Assembly: GCA_964443875.1 (NCBI GenBank)
Contig: CAYUET010000003.1
Span: forward strand, 93,246-157,245
DNA: 64,000 nucleotides
Direction: 5' to 3'
DNA from: CAYUET01 sp964443875
GTDB lineage: Bacteria > Auribacterota > JAFGBW01
Below, piece after piece: positions 61,418 to 64,000 of this stretch (within the stretch, counting starts at the first letter, position 1; every line of letters begins with the position of its first letter). A program made the position numbers and the translations under genes. A model generated the notes under the pieces. It did not search any database. It was not told the origin of the DNA and worked only from the letters and a program-made list of their open reading frames with translations.

Positions 61418-61909
61418 TTATAAGCTTTCTTCGATGATTCTTTTTAATGCCAGGATATCAATGGAATCTTTTTCCCGGTGGGTATTATTTTTTGTTTCAA
61501 TAAGACTTCTGGGGTTTAAATAGTAAATTTCATTTTTGTTTTTTTTAGTTTGGGGTAAGAGATCATAATAAGTCTTTCCATTAATAATAGTAAAAACATC
61601 AAGAGGGAAATCTTCAATAATCCGGACAGCCCCTGGAGAAAGGGGGAAATCCGAAACAGATAATTCTTTTGAATGTCCTTCCCCCCAGGAATTCAGTATT
61701 ACAAGCAATTTATTTATATTTGAATCAGATCCTTCAATCAGAATATCGAGATCCTCCGTTGCCCTGATAAAACCGTTCAAAGCACAGGCAACACCGCCTA
61801 TAACGATGAATTTAAGATCCTGGGATATAAAATTTACAAGAAGAGAGGAAAAATCAAATGTGCTGTTTATGACCCACTGCCTTTCTATAGGGAAGAATTG
61901 GACTGTCAT
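61418..61909 (-). CDS. Nucleotidyltransferase-fold protein (AbiEii/DUF6036-like), second copy type
   Basis: The core motif is 'FIVIGGVACALNGFIRATEDLDILIE' (GG and DxD present, here given in part), with a later 'PLDVFTII' carrying the third acid. It is not a close copy of the one at 59785 but has the same fold and the same arrangement with a small upstream gene that it overlaps. The start is uncertain: ATGs at 61927 and 61909 lie inside the upstream gene and neither has a good ribosome site. It is transcribed towards the integrase gene from the other side. Confidence 0.7.
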   Translation of the reverse strand: MTVQFFPIERQWVINSTFDFSSLLVNFISQDLKFIVIGGVACALNGFIRATEDLDILIEGSDSNINKLLVILNSWGEGHSKELSVSDFPLSPGAVRIIEDFPLDVFTIINGKTYYDLLPQTKKNKNEIYYLNPRSLIETKNNTHREKDSIDILALKRIIEESL

Positions 61910-62015
61910 TAAAGGAATTGCAACCAAGATTTTTCAAACCATCATTAATCATTTTCAATTTTTTAAGAGGATCTGATTTTTTTTCTTTTCCGATTTGTTT
62001 TTTTATTTCATTCAT
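61854..62015 (-). CDS. Small partner protein of the second nucleotidyltransferase
   Basis: From the ATG at 62015 the 53 residues read 'MNEIKKQIGKEKKSDPLKKL' and end 'ILPYRKAVGHKQHI'. The frame stays open upstream but that part has the composition of non-coding AT-rich DNA. Its end overlaps the nucleotidyltransferase gene, as in the pair at 59646/59785. Probably the antitoxin or partner of that protein, by position only. Confidence 0.45.
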   Translation of the reverse strand: MNEIKKQIGKEKKSDPLKKLKMINDGLKNLGCNSFNDSPILPYRKAVGHKQHI

Positions 62016-62404
62016 AATATCAAAGTAATATAAATTTTTTATTATAATTATCTGCTTTTTGATCGGACTGTAAAGGGTAAAAAAATCAGATTTTCCTAGT
62101 TTAAATAGGATTTTTGGTGGGGAATATTTTTTTGAGTTGTGATTAAATTTAATGAGATCGCTGATTGATTTTATTCTATTCCTTGGATGGGGGGCGTGAT
62201 AGCAAGGCGTGATTTTTCTTAACATCTGATCTTTATTATATTATTCTTTTCTGTGTATTGAATGCATCTATTGCAATAGGTAGAAAATTTACCCTAAAAA
62301 TTTCTATGTTTTAATTAAAAATAATGTAATAGATGGAAATAAATAAGACCTATAAGGTAATAGGATGGAAATTTTTCCATTTATTCAACTGTTGGAAAGA
62401 AAGA

Positions 62405-63298
62405 ATGCAAACAATTATCGATAATTTAAAAAATTTGTCTGATGAAATTCATCAGTTACTACAAGAACTTTTACTTAAGCATTCATCTATCTATTTATGG
62501 AATAAACATCATCATCATTCTGCTGTTGTTGTCATTTCTCTTGCTGGAAACTATGCATTCAAGGAACTTGATGATAATGGGAGAAAACTTCAAGCTCATC
62601 TACTTGAAAAATATAATCATTTTTATGATTTGACAAATGTATTGTTAAGAGAGCAACCAAAAGATACTTTGCGGGAGCTTGTTCAAGCAAATACAACTAT
62701 TCTAAATATTATTGAGCAATCTCACACTTGTTGCAAAAACACAAATGAAGCTCTAGAAGAGGCTGATAATGCATTGCAAACACACCTCAAATTGCTATGC
62801 AGACTTTTTGATCATTCCTTGGGTGAAGTAGTGTTAGTGCCTGATACAAATGCTTTAATCTATAACCCAAAATTAGAAAGCTGGGAATTTTCAAATTTTT
62901 CTAAGTTTACTATAATATTGCTTCCAACAGTACTTTCCGAACTTGATGGCTTAAAAATAAATCATCGTAATGAAGAAGTTCGGAAAAAGGCAGAAACTTT
63001 AATTCGACAGATGAAAGAGTATAGAAGACGAGGGAAATTGACTGTTGGGGTCACTTTAGTAAATGATAAATCGAAAATTCAAGCGGTATCTATTGAACCT
63101 GATATGACAAAATCCTTACAATGGCTTGATTCGAATAATAATGATGATCGACTTATTGCAGGAGTTATTGAAGTCATGCGTAACCGACCCAATTCTTATG
63201 TAATGGCGGTAAGTCGTGATATCAATTTTCAAAATAAAGCAGAGTTTGCTGATCTCCCATTTATTGAACCTCCTGAATTAAAAATTGAAAATCAATAA
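62405..63298 (+). CDS. PIN-domain nuclease with helical N-terminus
   Basis: The C-terminal half is a PIN domain with all four acidic positions: 'VLVPDTNALIYNP', 'LPTVLSELDGLK', 'NNNDDRLIAGVIEV' and 'MAVSRDINFQNK'. PIN proteins are Mg-dependent RNases, often toxins or RNA-processing factors. The N-terminal ~130 residues are helical, without known motif. I choose the ATG at 62405 because GGAAAG precedes it; an upstream ATG at 62333 has no ribosome site. The base composition is low in GC. No antitoxin-like gene is adjacent, so it may be a solitary effector. The 390 bp before it hold nothing I recognise. Confidence 0.78.
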   Translation: MQTIIDNLKNLSDEIHQLLQELLLKHSSIYLWNKHHHHSAVVVISLAGNYAFKELDDNGRKLQAHLLEKYNHFYDLTNVLLREQPKDTLRELVQANTTILNIIEQSHTCCKNTNEALEEADNALQTHLKLLCRLFDHSLGEVVLVPDTNALIYNPKLESWEFSNFSKFTIILLPTVLSELDGLKINHRNEEVRKKAETLIRQMKEYRRRGKLTVGVTLVNDKSKIQAVSIEPDMTKSLQWLDSNNNDDRLIAGVIEVMRNRPNSYVMAVSRDINFQNKAEFADLPFIEPPELKIENQ

Positions 63299-63540
63299 TT
63301 TACCCCTAACATGTTCGATCAGATTTCAGTGTTAGTCATGTTAAGTTGTATGATCTCAAATGTTGAAATTGACCTGCTCTTCGATTTTGGTGATGGTTAT
63401 GTTCCAGCTCAGATTGAAAATGGTTTTATACGAACTAAGGAGGGTTAAATATGGATAAATTTATAAAATAAATTCCGAATATTTTATTTTGCTGTCACGC
63501 TAACATTATAAATTTAAAAACTTATATAAAGGGAAAGATA

Positions 63541-63810
63541 ATGAATAAAAAACAAAAGATAACTCTTTTATCCACAGCGGTAATCATTGCCATTATGCTT
63601 GTTTTTCCTCCATATGAAGTTTTGAATTATAATAAAGTTATCATAAAATCTGGATATGCATTTATTCTTAATTTACCACCATATATTTGCCCTGATGACA
63701 TAGTATATGCTTCTATAAAATGTTCCACATTGCTCACTCAAATTATAGGTGTGTTAATTATTGGCGGTTTAATCTATTTTGCCTTCAAAGAACAAGAATT
63801 TAAGCAATAA
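63541..63810 (+). CDS. Small two-TM membrane protein
   Basis: The 89-residue protein has a membrane segment near each end (about 7-24 and 67-83) and between them 'GYAFILNLPPYICPDDIVYASIK'. I recognise the 'MLVFPP....GY.FIL..PP' layout from small membrane proteins of unknown role that are spread across proteobacterial genomes and sometimes occur in accessory regions. GGGAAAG precedes the ATG. Confidence 0.65.
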   Translation: MNKKQKITLLSTAVIIAIMLVFPPYEVLNYNKVIIKSGYAFILNLPPYICPDDIVYASIKCSTLLTQIIGVLIIGGLIYFAFKEQEFKQ

Positions 63811-63833
63811 GGGGGTGTTGCCTTCTGATGTAC

Positions 63834-63890
63834 TTTGAATAACGTGTAACCTATGTACCCGGACCATTCTGTTACGGGCGAATTCGGACG
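63834..63890. mobile_element. Possible insertion-sequence end
   Basis: GTGTAACCTATGTACCCGGA followed by CCATTCTGTTACGGGCG resembles the repeated 'TAACC/TATGT..CCGG' motifs at the ends of IS481/IS21-type elements. No transposase is visible before the window ends, so the element, if real, lies to the right. The last 110 bp hold nothing else I can name. Confidence 0.22.
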
Positions 63891-64000
63891 CCGAATTGAA
63901 GCTCAGGATTTATCTAGTGTTGCGGTTGTGGGCGTTTGCAATCTTTCTATTCCAACCATCCAATGGACTGGACATCTGACACGACTTGGTTGGTGATTAT

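Noticed and set aside
62016..62225. N-terminal extension of the small gene at 61854
   Set aside because: The extension is low-complexity AT-rich text; the ATG at 62015 gives a typical small partner protein.
1..64000. tRNA, rRNA and CRISPR arrays
   Set aside because: I looked through the gene-free stretches and saw no cloverleaf, rRNA or regularly spaced repeats.

Overview
This is a 64 kb piece of a Gram-negative bacterial chromosome. The evidence is an outer-membrane porin ending in Phe, a lipoprotein pathway (lspA, lgt), murA, and many sensor kinases. The gene order ileS-dksA/traR-lspA-lgt-rluD, a class II (B12-dependent) ribonucleotide reductase, a membrane H+-pyrophosphatase, a TP0108-type phosphofructokinase and dispersed 'CATTGCGAGG...GAAGCAATC' repeats fit a Desulfobacterota-like or PVC/Omnitrophota-like lineage. 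I cannot choose between these without a phylogeny. Base composition varies: the first 5 kb and the last 4.5 kb are AT-rich, and about 50-59.4 kb is clearly richer in GC.

Layout. 0-5.3 kb: a surface-protein operon, made of the end of an Ig-like repeat protein, a two-TM protein with a C39-peptidase-like but apparently catalytically dead C-terminus, and a membrane-anchored RHS/YD-repeat protein. 5.4-15.2 kb: housekeeping genes (TrmA-family RNA methyltransferase, murA, an ankyrin lipid-free exported protein, then ileS-dksA-lspA-lgt-rluD as one tight operon, and a ferritin-like protein). 15.3-29.3 kb: two minus-strand signalling operons. One is porin, BvgS-like kinase (frameshifted), single-domain receiver and hybrid kinase. 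The other is a REC-PAS kinase, a pseudo-receiver-PAS protein, a REC-PAS protein, an HDOD protein, a REC-HD-GYP protein and a REC-kinase. 29.6-32.2 kb: a lipoprotein carrying a phosphoribosyltransferase-like motif, a SUI1/YciH protein and an orphan. 32.7-43.3 kb: metabolism and membrane genes (FabK/NMO-like, radical SAM, hppA, galT, guanidinium exporter with a guanidine-II-like leader, phosphofructokinase, hflK-hflC).

43.4-49.7 kb: small genes, a BaiN/HI0933 flavoprotein, a decayed GIY-YIG nuclease gene bracketed by inverted copies of a dispersed repeat, and dut. 49.9-53.6 kb: nrdJ, with a promoter carrying two NrdR-type boxes. 54.2-59.4 kb: a 1249-residue PBP-PAS-kinase-receiver protein and an exported PLD/wHTH protein. 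59.6-64 kb: an AT-rich accessory island around an integron integrase (intI), flanked on both sides by convergently pointing small-ORF/nucleotidyltransferase modules, then a PIN-domain gene, a small membrane protein and a possible IS end. I could not find a convincing attC array inside the window.
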